Under the pieces are notes generated by a model, which worked only from the letters and a program-made list of their open reading frames with translations, had not been told where the DNA came from and did no database searches. 64,000 nucleotides of DNA, from assembly GCF_020193655.1 (NCBI RefSeq), contig NZ_JADYVE010000001.1, positions 682,001 through 746,000 of the forward strand, written 5' to 3'. Origin of the DNA: Ensifer sp. IC3342 (GTDB lineage: Bacteria; Pseudomonadota; Alphaproteobacteria; Rhizobiales; Rhizobiaceae). The position numbers and the translations under genes are program-made. Positions 19,116 through 28,097 of this stretch are shown piece by piece. Position 1 is the first letter of the stretch, and each line of letters begins with the position of its first letter.

Positions 19116-20411
19116 TCACAAACCCGCGGGCTTCGGCCCGCCATAGGCCCAGTCCAACAGTTCAACGGTGTGCACGATCGGAAGCGCCGTCCCGGCCGCG
19201 ATCTGCGTGATGCAACCAATATTGCCGGTCGCAATCACGTCCGGTTTCGTTGCCTCGATGTTTCGGACTTTGCGCGCCTTGAGTTTCTCCGATATCTCGG
19301 ATTGCAGGATGTTGTAGGTGCCCGCGGACCCGCAGCAAAGGTGACCCTCCGCCGGCTCGCGAACTGTGAAACCCGCTCGTTTCAAGAGATCCTTCGGCAC
19401 TGTCGTAATCTTCTGGCCATGCTGCATCGAGCAGGCGGAATGATAGGCAACCGTCATCCCCCGCGGCTCCCGCAGCGGCAGTTCGAGCCCAGTCAGGTAT
19501 TCGGTGATGTCTTTTGCCAATGCGGACACTTTCGCGGCCCTTTCCGCATATCCCGGATCCAGCCGCAACATATGGCCGTAATCCTTGATGGTGGTGCCGC
19601 AACCCGAGGCGGTAACGATGATCGCGTCGAGGCCGTCTTCCTCCGCGACCTTCAACCAGACATCGACGTTACGGCGCGCAGCCTCGAGCGCCTGTTCCTC
19701 CCGTCCCATGTGATGGACCAGAGCGCCACAGCAGCCCTCGCCGGCGGAGACGACAACCTCGATCCCCTGTCCGGTCAGCAGCCGGATCGCCGCTTCGTTG
19801 ATCTCAGGCTTCAAGACCGGCTGCGCGCAGCCGGTCAGAATTGCGACCCGGCCGCGGCGCTCGCCCTTCGTCGCATAAGTGGCGGGTCTTGTCCCTGCGG
19901 ACGCTGGCGGCACCGCCTTCGGAGCAAGGTCGAGCATGACACCAAAGGTCTTCAGCCACGCGATCCGCTTCACCAGCCCCGCCAACGGGCGGGCAACGCC
20001 GGCCGCGCGAAGCGCGAAGCGGAACCGTCTGGGATAGGGTAGCACCGCGGCGAGAACGCCCCGCGCGAAGCGATCTTTCAACGGCCTTTTGTAGGTCTTC
20101 TCGATGTGGATGCGGGCATGGTCGACCAGATGCATGTAGTCGACGCCGGACGGACAGGTGGTGAGACAGGAAAGACAGGAAAGACAGCGGTCGATATGCG
20201 TAACGGTTTCCCGGTCCGCCGCCCTCCCGTTTTCGAGCATGTCCTTGATCAGGTAGATCCGTCCGCGGGGACTGTCGAGTTCGTCGCCGAGGACAACATA
20301 GGTCGGACAGGTGGCCGTGCAGAAACCACAGTGTACGCATTTGCGCAGGATCTTTTCGGATTCAGCGACATGCGGATCGGCGAGTTGCGCAGGTGAGAAA
20401 TTGGTCTGCAA
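19116..20411 (-). CDS. glcF: Glycolate oxidase iron-sulfur subunit
   Basis: From a TTG start at 20411 the protein is 431 residues. Two [4Fe-4S] motifs lie near the N-terminus (CVHCGFCTATCP from Cys25, then CLSCLSCLTTCPSG). Two CCG domains follow, with EGCCGALVHHMG and HLCCGSAGTYN. GlcF passes electrons from the flavin subunits GlcD/GlcE to the quinone pool during glycolate oxidation to glyoxylate. The frame is open to 20546, but that extension runs through an intergenic palindrome. GGAG seven bases before TTG and the family N-terminus LQTNFSPAQLAD support 20411. It is separated from glcE by the repeat and a small membrane-protein gene. Confidence 0.93.
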   Translation of the reverse strand: MQTNFSPAQLADPHVAESEKILRKCVHCGFCTATCPTYVVLGDELDSPRGRIYLIKDMLENGRAADRETVTHIDRCLSCLSCLTTCPSGVDYMHLVDHARIHIEKTYKRPLKDRFARGVLAAVLPYPRRFRFALRAAGVARPLAGLVKRIAWLKTFGVMLDLAPKAVPPASAGTRPATYATKGERRGRVAILTGCAQPVLKPEINEAAIRLLTGQGIEVVVSAGEGCCGALVHHMGREEQALEAARRNVDVWLKVAEEDGLDAIIVTASGCGTTIKDYGHMLRLDPGYAERAAKVSALAKDITEYLTGLELPLREPRGMTVAYHSACSMQHGQKITTVPKDLLKRAGFTVREPAEGHLCCGSAGTYNILQSEISEKLKARKVRNIEATKPDVIATGNIGCITQIAAGTALPIVHTVELLDWAYGGPKPAGL

Positions 20412-20445
20412 CCGAATACTCCAATTGGCAGGCCTTGCGAGCCTG

Positions 20446-20545
20446 CTGCATGTTTCCTTAAGTCGTCGCCGATTTAAGGACAAAACATGCAGCAATTCAA
20501 AGTGCTGCAGCGTCCTTTGCGCGCCTGATAGGACGCGTGGCGCCA
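20446..20545. repeat. Rhizobial mosaic intergenic element, copy 1
   Basis: The first module is a palindrome at 20446-20492 (CTGCATGTTT ... AAACATGCAG with TTAAGG arms). The second is the GCGTCCTTTGCGCG/CTGATAGGACGCG module up to about 20545. Both modules recur at 27186, 30353, 40346 and 44870. Confidence 0.8.
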
Positions 20546-20639
20546 CGACGTTTCGGATCGGGCCGATCGGTACCGTCGATCCGTTCCTTTAACTTAGGGC
20601 GGAATGCAGGCGAGCCGCATTTCACCCTGGCTTCCCAAG

Positions 20640-21020
20640 CTAGACCAGCCAGCTCTCGGGATTGGTGATCGGCTCCTCCCGGGCCGCTTTCTGCAGGCCG
20701 ACGACGCATCTGACGACGATCCACACCGCTGTGGCGACAAAGCCCAGAACGCCGATGATCATAACCGTGAGCAGCGCCGATATGATGCAGAAAAGCAAGG
20801 CGATCCAGAAGGTACGGATCGCCCATATGTAATGGGTCCTCGCCCAGGGTTCCGCCTTTTCGCGGTTGAGATAAGCCAGCACGATCCCGATGAGCGCGGT
20901 GATGCCGATGGCAAAGCTGACGAGATAAAGCACATAGATAATCTGAATGTTGACCTTGCCCGGTTCCAACCAGCGATCGGTCTGGCGGGAAAGCGGTGTC
21001 CGGGGACCGGTGTCGCTCAT
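20640..21020 (-). CDS. DUF4870-like small membrane protein
   Basis: From ATG 21020 (MSDTGPRTPLSRQTDRWLEP) the protein is 126 residues with three hydrophobic segments near residues 25-50, 68-85 and 85-110. The pattern NIQIIYVLYLVSFAIGITALIG ... YLNREKAEPWARTHYIWAIRTFWI is that of DUF4870/Tic20-like proteins (cut here into two short stretches). Function is unknown. It lies within the glc cluster on the same strand, between glcE and glcF, but its link to glycolate metabolism is not supported by any motif. Confidence 0.72.
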   Translation of the reverse strand: MSDTGPRTPLSRQTDRWLEPGKVNIQIIYVLYLVSFAIGITALIGIVLAYLNREKAEPWARTHYIWAIRTFWIALLFCIISALLTVMIIGVLGFVATAVWIVVRCVVGLQKAAREEPITNPESWLV

Positions 21021-21110
21021 CGAGTTCTCCCATGGCACGTTTCGAACGGATCGCGCCTATCGGCGAGATCGGCGGTAGAAGAAGCCTTTTCACCCGCTCC
21101 GTGCTCCTGC

Positions 21111-22322
21111 CTAGGCGCCTGCTGCCATCCGTCCCGGATTGAAAATCCGCGCTGGATCGAACCTGGCGCGGATGCGCTCCGTCAATTGAGCGACGGCCGG
21201 CGTCTGCGGTTCGAAGGCCGGAACGCTGGCCCGCACGTCGTCGCCGGCCCTCACGAGACTTGCGTGGCCGCCGCCAAGCGCACCGACATAGCGACGCACG
21301 AGTTGCGCCTCGGCATCCGCCTCCATCCGCAGCCAGACGAGCCCGCCCTGCCAATCATAAAAGGCATCGACACCCGTTTGAAGGCGCAGCGCAGCCACGA
21401 GCTGGTGCCCGGCGGACGGCGCGACCGAAACCCGCCACAATGGCCGCCTTGTACCATCGACGTAGGGTTTCACATCGCGAATTTCGACCCACAATAGACG
21501 CGTCGCCTCGGCGTCGAGGCGTGAGACCGGCCCGAAGCGGGAAAGAGCCGCGGAGAGTTTCTCAACACGCAGGTCGACGGAATCTGCCAGGCCTTCCAGC
21601 CTCAGCACGGTTGCCGCGCCGTAGGGAAGTGCGCCATCCAGGAAGCGCCCGCGCACGCTCTCAGGCAGATGTGCCGCGCCGGAAGCCTCCACCGGCTGCG
21701 CCATTGTCTCGGCCATGGCCGCGGCAGCTTCGGCGTCGTTGAGGCCCGAAACGACCACGGTCGCGGCCGCCGGCGGAATGGGCAGCACCTTGAAGGTGAC
21801 TTCCGTCAGGATCCCGAGCGTGCCGTAGGAGCCCGCCATGAGCTTGACGAGGTCGAGCCCGGTGACGTTCTTCATGACCCGGCCGCCGGCCTTGATCAGG
21901 TCGCCGGCGCCGTTGACGAACCGGACGCCAAGCAGGCTGTCGCGCGCGGCACCGGCGACGTAGCGACGCGGACCGGAAACATTCGCGGCGAACACCCCGC
22001 CAATCGTCGGTTCGCCCGACGTGGCGAAGATCGGCCTATGATCCATCGGTTCGAAGGAAAGCATCTGGCCTTTGGCTCTAAGCGCGGCTTCGACTTCGGC
22101 AAGCGGCGTTCCGGCGAGTGCGCTCATCGTCATTTCCGCCGGATTGTAGGTGACGATCCCGGAGAGGCGACGCGTCGAAAGCGTCCGGTCGGTCCGCACC
22201 GGATTGCCAAGTCCTGCGCGTGTGCCACCGCCGACGATTGCCAGAGTGACGCGCTCTGCCGCAGCGGAGCGCACGACCGAGGCGATTCCCTCCTCGCTGG
22301 CCGGCTCAAAATGGACGATCAT
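21111..22322 (-). CDS. glcE: Glycolate oxidase FAD-binding subunit GlcE
   Basis: About 403 residues with a PCMH-type FAD-binding domain at the N-terminus. Motifs are VTLAIVGGGTRAGLGNP, PAEMTMSALAGTPLAEVEAAL, TIGGVFAANVSGPRR and GRVMKNVTGLDLVKLM. It is the second flavin subunit of the GlcDEF complex. ATG 22322 (MIVHFEPASEE) overlaps the glcD TGA as ATGA (22319-22322), which decides the start over the longer frame to 22373. Confidence 0.92.
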   Translation of the reverse strand: MIVHFEPASEEGIASVVRSAAAERVTLAIVGGGTRAGLGNPVRTDRTLSTRRLSGIVTYNPAEMTMSALAGTPLAEVEAALRAKGQMLSFEPMDHRPIFATSGEPTIGGVFAANVSGPRRYVAGAARDSLLGVRFVNGAGDLIKAGGRVMKNVTGLDLVKLMAGSYGTLGILTEVTFKVLPIPPAAATVVVSGLNDAEAAAAMAETMAQPVEASGAAHLPESVRGRFLDGALPYGAATVLRLEGLADSVDLRVEKLSAALSRFGPVSRLDAEATRLLWVEIRDVKPYVDGTRRPLWRVSVAPSAGHQLVAALRLQTGVDAFYDWQGGLVWLRMEADAEAQLVRRYVGALGGGHASLVRAGDDVRASVPAFEPQTPAVAQLTERIRARFDPARIFNPGRMAAGA

Positions 22323-23758
22323 GCTGCCGGCCGCCCTTCGAGCGGAAAAACCTTCGACGGATTGAGGATCCACTCGGGATCGAAGGCCGCGCGCGCGGCC
22401 ATCTGCTGGCCAAGATCGGTCCGGCTGTACTGGTGCAACATCAGATCGCGCTTCTCTATACCGACGCCATGTTCCCCCGTCAGGCAGCCGCCGGCATCGA
22501 CGCAGAGCTTGAGGATGTCGTTGCCCGCCGCTTCGGCTCGCGCCGCATCCTCCGGATCGTTTATGTTGTAGAGGATGAGCGGATGCATGTTACCATCTCC
22601 GGCGTGAAAGACATTCGCCACGCGCAGGCCATAACCGGCGACGATCTCGCCGGTCTTGCGCAGCACATGCGAAAGCTGGCTTAGCGGCACAGTGCCATCC
22701 ATGCAGATATAGTCCGCAATTCGGCCCGTCGCGCCGAAAGCCGATTTCCTGCCCTTCCAGATCAGCGCCGCCTCCAATGCGGATTGGCACTCCCGGATCT
22801 TAGTGACGCCATGGCGGCGGGCAACGTCGATGATGCGCTGAAGCATCGCGTCCATCTCCGCCTCGGATCCCTCGACCTCGACGATCAGCAAAGCCTCGAC
22901 GTCCAGCGGATAACCGGCATGCGCGAAGGCTTCGCAGATCTCGATCGCCGGCTTGTCCATGAATTCGATAGCAACTGGAATGATGCCCGCCCCGATGACA
23001 TCGGCGACGCAGGCACCGGCCGCCTCGGACGAGGCGAAGCCGAAGAGAACAGGCCGCGCGCCTTCCGGCTTGGCGATCAAACGCACCGTTGCTTCCGTGA
23101 CGATGCCGAGCTGGCCTTCCGAGCCGCAGACGAGCCCAAGCAGATCATATCCGGCCGCGTCCAGCGCCTTGCCGCCGAGTTCGATCACGGTGCCGTCGAA
23201 AAGCACCATCTTCACGCCCAAGAGGTTATTAGTGGTAACTCCGTATTTCAGGCAATGAGCGCCGCCGGAGTTCATGCCGATATTGCCGCCGATGGTGCAG
23301 GCAAGCTGCGAGCTCGGGTCGGGCGCATAAAAGAAGCCGTCGGCGGAGACTGCCTCGGAAATATTGAGGTTGGTGACGCCCGCCTGAACCGTGGCCGTTC
23401 TGTTGAAGAGGTCGATATCGAGAATGCGCGACATTTTCGAAAGACCGATAACGACGGCATCCTCCTGCGGGATAGCGCCGCCCGAGAGCGATGTACCCGC
23501 GCCGCGCGGCACGACCGGAACGCCGTAGCGGCTACAATACTTGAGCACGGCGGCCACCTGTTCCGTTGTTTCCGGCAGGGCGACGGCAAGCGGCAACCGC
23601 CGATAGGCGAGGAACGCATCGGTCTCGAAAGGCTTCAGTTCGCGCTCCTCGCTTATCAGACAGCCCTTGGGCAAGAGGTCCTTGAGATCGGCAACAATTT
23701 CCTGCCGGCGATCCAGAACGGCTTGTCTCGGTTTCAGAAACCCGATCATCTCCGGCAT
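22319..23758 (-). CDS. glcD: Glycolate oxidase catalytic flavoprotein subunit GlcD
   Basis: A 479-residue FAD-linked oxidase. The PCMH domain has GVPVVPRGAGTSLSGGAIP and CTIGGNIGMNSGGAHCLKYG; the C-terminal domain has the conserved VFHAGDGNMHP and LTGEHGVGIEKRD. It oxidises glycolate (and possibly D-lactate) to the 2-oxoacid. GGAGG precedes the ATG. It is the first gene of glcD-glcE and is preceded at 23788-23810 by an inverted repeat shared with the GntR gene at 26355. A LysR gene is divergently placed. Confidence 0.93.
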   Translation of the reverse strand: MPEMIGFLKPRQAVLDRRQEIVADLKDLLPKGCLISEERELKPFETDAFLAYRRLPLAVALPETTEQVAAVLKYCSRYGVPVVPRGAGTSLSGGAIPQEDAVVIGLSKMSRILDIDLFNRTATVQAGVTNLNISEAVSADGFFYAPDPSSQLACTIGGNIGMNSGGAHCLKYGVTTNNLLGVKMVLFDGTVIELGGKALDAAGYDLLGLVCGSEGQLGIVTEATVRLIAKPEGARPVLFGFASSEAAGACVADVIGAGIIPVAIEFMDKPAIEICEAFAHAGYPLDVEALLIVEVEGSEAEMDAMLQRIIDVARRHGVTKIRECQSALEAALIWKGRKSAFGATGRIADYICMDGTVPLSQLSHVLRKTGEIVAGYGLRVANVFHAGDGNMHPLILYNINDPEDAARAEAAGNDILKLCVDAGGCLTGEHGVGIEKRDLMLHQYSRTDLGQQMAARAAFDPEWILNPSKVFPLEGRPAA

Positions 23759-23787
23759 AGGATCCTCCCAAGCAATTCAGCCCATCG

Positions 23788-23810
23788 AGTGGTATTTTTT
23801 CTTTACCACT
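23788..23810. promoter_or_regulatory. Inverted repeat AGTGG-N13-CCACT upstream of glcD
   Basis: AGTGG at 23788-23792 and CCACT at 23806-23810, 30 bases upstream of the glcD ATG; the symmetry extends to AGTGGTA/TACCACT. The same arms and the same 13-base spacer occur at 26257-26279 before the GntR-family gene. A candidate operator for that regulator. Confidence 0.6.
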
Positions 23811-23845
23811 GGAGCGCCCCGCGTTCAAATAAACGCGTAAAGGAC

Positions 23846-23869
23846 GCTCTAGAACTTTGTATCTAGAGC
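23846..23869. repeat. Short palindrome in the glcD-LysR intergenic region
   Basis: GCTCTAGA at 23846-23853 pairs with TCTAGAGC at 23862-23869. The surrounding AAAGGACGCTCTAGA and TCTTGTTCGCTTTGTGAAAG resemble fragments of rhizobial intergenic repeats. It could also be an operator, since it lies between divergent genes. Confidence 0.4.
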
Positions 23870-23962
23870 ATCTTGTTCGCTTTGTGAAAGCCGAATGTAC
23901 TAGGATCGACACCCGGCAGATGCTAGGGATCTTTTCGTTTTTGGCAATAATGGTCAAGATTG

Positions 23963-24859
23963 ATGACAAATCTCGGCGATCTTGAGATCTTTGCGCGGGT
24001 TGTCTCATCCGGCAGCATGTCGGCCGCCGGACGCCTCCTCAGCCTGTCTCCGGCGGTAATCTCCAAGCGCGTCAAGCGATTGGAGGACAGACTCGGCACG
24101 CGGCTTCTCCAGCGCACCACACGGCAAATTTCGCTGACGGAGGCGGGACAGGGTTTTTACGACCGTGTCCTCGGCATCCTCGCCGGTATCGAGGATGCCG
24201 AGGCGTACGCCTCCGGCCGTTCGTCGCAGGCGCAAGGGACGCTCAGGATCAGCGCCCCAACGTCCTTCGGGCGCATGCATGTCGCACCACATCTGACCGG
24301 GTTCATGAAGGATCATCCGGACCTCAAACTCCACATTGTTCTCAGCGACGATTTCGCCGATATCGTCGCGGATGGCTTCGATCTCGCCGTCCGGATCGGC
24401 GAACTCACCGATTCGAGCCTTGTCGCGCGCAAGCTCGCGCCTGTCCGTCGCCTCCTCTGCGCCGCACCGAGCTATGTCGCCCGCCACGGTCTCCCGCGTG
24501 AAATCGATGATCTCGCGAACCACGTATGCCTGCCGGCCCACAACAACGACAACTGGAAGCTGGAAGGTCCCGGCGGCAGCCTGACTTATCGCCCGGAGGG
24601 GCCTCTCGTCACCAACTCATCGGAGATCATCCGCGAGGCGGTGATCGCCGGAGCCGGCATCGCGCTACGCTCCACCTGGGACATCGGCAAGGAATTGCGA
24701 GCCGGACAGTTGGTCCAGGTGCTGCCACAGTGGGAAGGTTCCCGCAACCTGACGCTCTCGGCCGTTTATCCAAGCCGGCAATTCCTGCCGGCCAAGGTCC
24801 GTCTTTTTATCGATTACCTGGCTGCACTTTACGGGCCGGTGCCCTATTGGGAGCAATAG
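23963..24859 (+). CDS. LysR-family transcriptional regulator
   Basis: A 298-residue LTTR with an N-terminal winged helix (SMSAAGRLLSLSPAVISKRVKRLEDRLGTRLLQRTTR, seen near residues 18-52) and a periplasmic-binding-like effector domain (RISAPTSFGRMHVAPHL, DLAVRIGELTDSSLVARKL). It belongs to the large CrgA/DsdC-like group that reads SLTEAGQGFYDR after the HTH. It is divergent from glcD with 204 bases between starts and convergent with DUF3422. It may regulate the glc genes, but the GntR gene nearby is an equal or better candidate. Confidence 0.9.
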   Translation: MTNLGDLEIFARVVSSGSMSAAGRLLSLSPAVISKRVKRLEDRLGTRLLQRTTRQISLTEAGQGFYDRVLGILAGIEDAEAYASGRSSQAQGTLRISAPTSFGRMHVAPHLTGFMKDHPDLKLHIVLSDDFADIVADGFDLAVRIGELTDSSLVARKLAPVRRLLCAAPSYVARHGLPREIDDLANHVCLPAHNNDNWKLEGPGGSLTYRPEGPLVTNSSEIIREAVIAGAGIALRSTWDIGKELRAGQLVQVLPQWEGSRNLTLSAVYPSRQFLPAKVRLFIDYLAALYGPVPYWEQ

Positions 24860-24869
24860 CCGCACGGCG

Positions 24870-26156
24870 CTATTTCTGCGCGCTTTCCTCGTGGTGACGA
24901 CGGATGCGTCGGACGACGAGCCAAACGCCTATGACGGCAAAAGGGACCGCAAGGCCGGTCAGAAGGTTGGGATCGACCGGCAACTCGTGGCTCACGGCCT
25001 TGGCTAGATAGCCGAACAGCCCGACGACGTAGTAGGAGATGGCGGCAACCGACAGGCCCTCGACGGTCTGTTGGAGACGCAACTGCAGCTTGGCCCGACG
25101 ATCCATCGAATTCAGCAAAGCGCTGTTCTGCTTTTCGAGTTCCACATCGACCCAGCTTCGGAGAAGCGCTGTGGCGCGCGCGAGCTTGCGCGACAAGTTC
25201 GCCTGACGCTCCTCGACCGACTGACAGGTTCGCATCGCCGGCGCCAACCTGCGTTCGAGGAACGTGCCGATCGTCTCGTAGCCGGGCACGGCCGTCTCGG
25301 ACAACGTGCGAATGCGCTCCTGCACGATGCCGTAATAGGCGCGGCTGGCACCAAAACGATAGAGGCTGAAGGCGGCACCGGCCTCGACGTCGGCGGCAAG
25401 CCGGGTGATTTCGGAGAGCATCTCGTCGGCCTCTTCGCGAACATTCTCCTTCATGCGCTGGGTAACCCCCGTCAGGCCGTCCTCCGTCCGGCGGATTTCC
25501 GGCGACAGCGATTGCGCCAGCGGCAAGCCGAGCATGGCGAGCGTGCGGTAGGTTTCGATATCGAGCAGGCGCTGCACGAGCGCGCCCGTGCCCGCCTCCG
25601 TCAGACCGCGGTCGATGACAAGAATCTGCGTCAGCCCGTCGCCGTTCTGGCGAAAATCCGTCACGAGTACGGCCTGGCCGTTCTTGGTTTCGCTGTAGCA
25701 GAGGCTGGTCGGGTCGAAGGCCTTGATCGCCTCACGCGTCTGCGGCGCGTCCGGCCGGATTTCGAGGCGAATACCGGAAATCAGAGTTCCCGGCGGCGAA
25801 AACCCGTCGCCGAACGGGTGGATGGGCACATCGCCGCCGAAATGGTCCGGCGCCGGGGCATCCCAGAAATAGGTGGAGAATTCCGTGTGCCGTTCCCAGC
25901 GCAGCGTGCCATTCCCCCAAGGCATGGCATGGTGATTGGCATCACGGCCGGGTGGCGCGATGCCGCGCGAGCGCGATAGCTCCGACAATACTGCGTGGTC
26001 GACGATCGCGCCGCCTTCGGTCATGAAGGCAAGCTGAAAGATGACGCGAGGCGTCGTCACCAGTGCATAGGGCCGCGAGTGAACCTCGCCGAGAACCTGC
26101 GCACGCAGCGGCGCGGACGGAAATGCGAAACTGCCCTTTGCCATGAAGCGCTTCAT
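24870..26156 (-). CDS. DUF3422 family membrane-anchored protein
   Basis: About 428 residues. The N-terminal part contains VLGEVHSRPYALVTTPRVIFQ and the family motif TEFSTYFWDAP. The C-terminal end carries two hydrophobic segments (SVAAISYYVVGLFGYLAKA and LTGLAVPFAVIGVWLVV) followed by a basic HHEE tail. This is the DUF3422 family, common in proteobacteria, of unknown function and probably membrane-associated. Starts at 26165 (GTG), 26156 and 26144 are all possible; GAGGGG lies just before 26156. Confidence 0.8.
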   Translation of the reverse strand: MKRFMAKGSFAFPSAPLRAQVLGEVHSRPYALVTTPRVIFQLAFMTEGGAIVDHAVLSELSRSRGIAPPGRDANHHAMPWGNGTLRWERHTEFSTYFWDAPAPDHFGGDVPIHPFGDGFSPPGTLISGIRLEIRPDAPQTREAIKAFDPTSLCYSETKNGQAVLVTDFRQNGDGLTQILVIDRGLTEAGTGALVQRLLDIETYRTLAMLGLPLAQSLSPEIRRTEDGLTGVTQRMKENVREEADEMLSEITRLAADVEAGAAFSLYRFGASRAYYGIVQERIRTLSETAVPGYETIGTFLERRLAPAMRTCQSVEERQANLSRKLARATALLRSWVDVELEKQNSALLNSMDRRAKLQLRLQQTVEGLSVAAISYYVVGLFGYLAKAVSHELPVDPNLLTGLAVPFAVIGVWLVVRRIRRHHEESAQK

Positions 26157-26256
26157 CCCCCTCACGCGTTCATCACCACTTTCTTATCAACCAGTCGAGC
26201 AAAAAGAACAGGACGCATTGACGCAGTTTGACTTTTGTCAGCCCGCGCCGCCGGGA

Positions 26257-26279
26257 AGTGGACAATCAATTTGACCACT
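26257..26279. promoter_or_regulatory. Inverted repeat AGTGG-N13-CCACT upstream of the GntR gene
   Basis: AGTGG at 26257-26261 and CCACT at 26275-26279, 75 bases before the regulator's GTG start. The arms and spacer length are the same as in the site before glcD, which suggests autoregulation plus control of glcD. Confidence 0.6.
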
Positions 26280-26354
26280 TTTCCTAGCCTGCTAGATTGC
26301 AGCCGGCATGGAGGAGAAAGCGGGAAGCGTCTTCCTCCATCAGGAGACATTGCC

Positions 26355-27146
26355 GTGACTGAAGACCAGCTCGACCTCTATGCACGCATCAGCCACAGCC
26401 GCACGGCGGACGAGGTCGTGCAGCAGATCGAGCTTCTGATCCTCGAAGGCGTTTTGCGCGACGGCGACCGGTTGCCGGGCGAGCGGGAACTGTCGAAGCG
26501 TTTCGACGTGTCGAGACCGATCTTGCGCGAAGCCCTCAAGGAGTTGGAGGCGCGCGGACTTTTGGAAAGTCGGCATGGCGGCGGCACATTCGTCGCCGAC
26601 GTGGTCGGCCAGATTTTTTCGAAACCGCTGATCGAGCTCATCGGGCGCCACCACAAGGCGACGCAGGACTACCTGGAATACCGGCGGGAGCTCGAGGGCC
26701 TGACGGCGGAGCTGGCGGCAAGCCGCGCCACCGATTTCGACCGCGACATCCTCACGCGCGTCATCGAGCGAATGCGGGCGGCCCACCGCAACGGCGATTT
26801 CGACGAGGAGCTCGCAGCCGACATTGAGCTCCACAACGCGATTGGCGAGAGTGCGCATAACATCATCCTGCTGCATACGCTGCGCGCCTGCTACCGGCTT
26901 CTAACCCAAGGGATATTCTTCCACCGCACTTCGGTGTTCGGCGCTCCGGGCGCGCGCGACCGGCTTCTCGCGCAGCATGAGGCAATCTACGACGCCATCA
27001 TGGCCCGTGACCCAGAGGCCGCCAAGATCGCAGCGCAAAGCCATATCGATTTCGTCGCCGCCGCGGCATACGAAGCAGAGCGTACCGGCGAATGGGCGCG
27101 TATCGCCCGGTTGCGGCTCAAGCAGCGGGACCGTGCCCGATCCTAG
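26355..27146 (+). CDS. FadR-subfamily GntR regulator, probable glycolate-responsive GlcC-like
   Basis: From GTG 26355, preceded by AGGAGA, the protein is 263 residues. It has a GntR winged helix (GDRLPGERELSKRFDVSRPI, then LREALKELEARGLLESRHGGGTFV) and an all-helical FCD effector domain with conserved metal-type histidines (ELHNAIGESAHN, LAQHEAIYDAI, AAQSHIDFV). This subfamily senses hydroxy or keto acids (GlcC, LldR, PdhR). Proximity to glcDEF and a shared AGTGG-N13-CCACT site with glcD support glycolate control. The name glcC is not assigned because the effector is inferred. Confidence 0.85.
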   Translation: MTEDQLDLYARISHSRTADEVVQQIELLILEGVLRDGDRLPGERELSKRFDVSRPILREALKELEARGLLESRHGGGTFVADVVGQIFSKPLIELIGRHHKATQDYLEYRRELEGLTAELAASRATDFDRDILTRVIERMRAAHRNGDFDEELAADIELHNAIGESAHNIILLHTLRACYRLLTQGIFFHRTSVFGAPGARDRLLAQHEAIYDAIMARDPEAAKIAAQSHIDFVAAAAYEAERTGEWARIARLRLKQRDRARS

Positions 27147-27455
27147 AGTATCCCGCCTTCAAGTGGCATCGCAGAAAGTGGATAAGACGCTCTGGAATCA
27201 GAGCGTCCTTTGTGCGTCTGATTAGACGCGCGGCGCTGTAGGCCTGTCATCAGAAATGGAGACGCATTCGCCGGACGGGAGCGATACCGGAGGCCCTTGC
27301 GTTATGCATAGTCGCAACGAGCGATGACCCTGTCGGAACCTCGCCGTGATCTCGCCGGTTATAGGCCTTATAAACGTCATTTACAGGCAAGCTGGCCGAG
27401 TCATACTTGCGAAACTGCTAATGCCTGTTGATTCGCATAAGGAGTATCGATCCCC
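27147..27455. other. Intergenic region with a repeat element and nudix promoter
   Basis: The left half carries a mosaic repeat (27186-27242). The right half is the leader of the Nudix gene, including AAGGAG at 27439-27444. No coding sequence is evident. Confidence 0.5.
27186..27242. repeat. Rhizobial mosaic intergenic element, copy 2
   Basis: GACGCTCT (27186-27193) pairs with AGAGCGTC (27200-27207), followed by GCGTCCTTTGTGCGTCTGAT and TAGACGCGCGGCGCTGTAG, the shared second module of the family. Confidence 0.75.
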
Positions 27456-27962
27456 TTGAACTTCCTGAACCGGTTAGCTGCTGATGTGCATCTGATGCTG
27501 CGTCGCCCGGCGCGCATGCAATATGCCGCGCTCTGCTATCGGATCCGCAAGAAGACGGGCGCTCTGGAGATCCTCCTGATCACCAGCCGCGATACCGGTC
27601 GCTGGGTCATTCCCAAGGGCTGGCCGATGCAAGGCAAGCGGGCTCACGAGGTCGCGGAACGCGAGGCCTATGAAGAGGCCGGAGTGAAAGGCAAGGCGCA
27701 AAGGGCCGCAATCGGCGCCTATGTCTACCAGAAGCGCATGAACCATGGGCTCAAGATCTCCTGCAAGGTCCAGGTGCACGCGCTCGAAGTCGATGACTTC
27801 TGCAAGAACTTCCCTGAAAAGGGCACACGACGCCTCGAATGGGTCGACTACAAGGAAGCGGCAAGCCGTGTTGCCGAACCCTCGCTGAAGAGCCTCATAC
27901 TGGCGTTCGGGGAACGGATGGCGGCGGCAGCCGCATCCCTTCCCAAGAGCGCAAACGGCTGA
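27456..27962 (+). CDS. Nudix hydrolase, diphosphoinositol-polyphosphatase-like
   Basis: A 168-residue protein from a TTG start with AAGGAG upstream. The Nudix helix is present as GKRAHEVAEREAYEEAGVKG near residues 58-77, with the catalytic REAYEEAGV intact. The first acidic position of the consensus G-x5-E is a lysine. The context TGRWVIPKGWPM before the box resembles DIPP/Ap6A-type Nudix enzymes, so dinucleoside polyphosphate or NDP-linked substrates are likely. The substrate cannot be fixed. Confidence 0.85.
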   Translation: MNFLNRLAADVHLMLRRPARMQYAALCYRIRKKTGALEILLITSRDTGRWVIPKGWPMQGKRAHEVAEREAYEEAGVKGKAQRAAIGAYVYQKRMNHGLKISCKVQVHALEVDDFCKNFPEKGTRRLEWVDYKEAASRVAEPSLKSLILAFGERMAAAAASLPKSANG

Positions 27963-28097
27963 CGCAGGACGTCGGCGGACGGCATCAGCCGCATTTGAAA
28001 AACCGGCCATCGGCCATTGCGGCCGTTCTCCTTTCAATTCCGCTTGAACGCGCTCGCCCGTACCGCTACTGGCGATTATGACAATGGAGATCGACCC

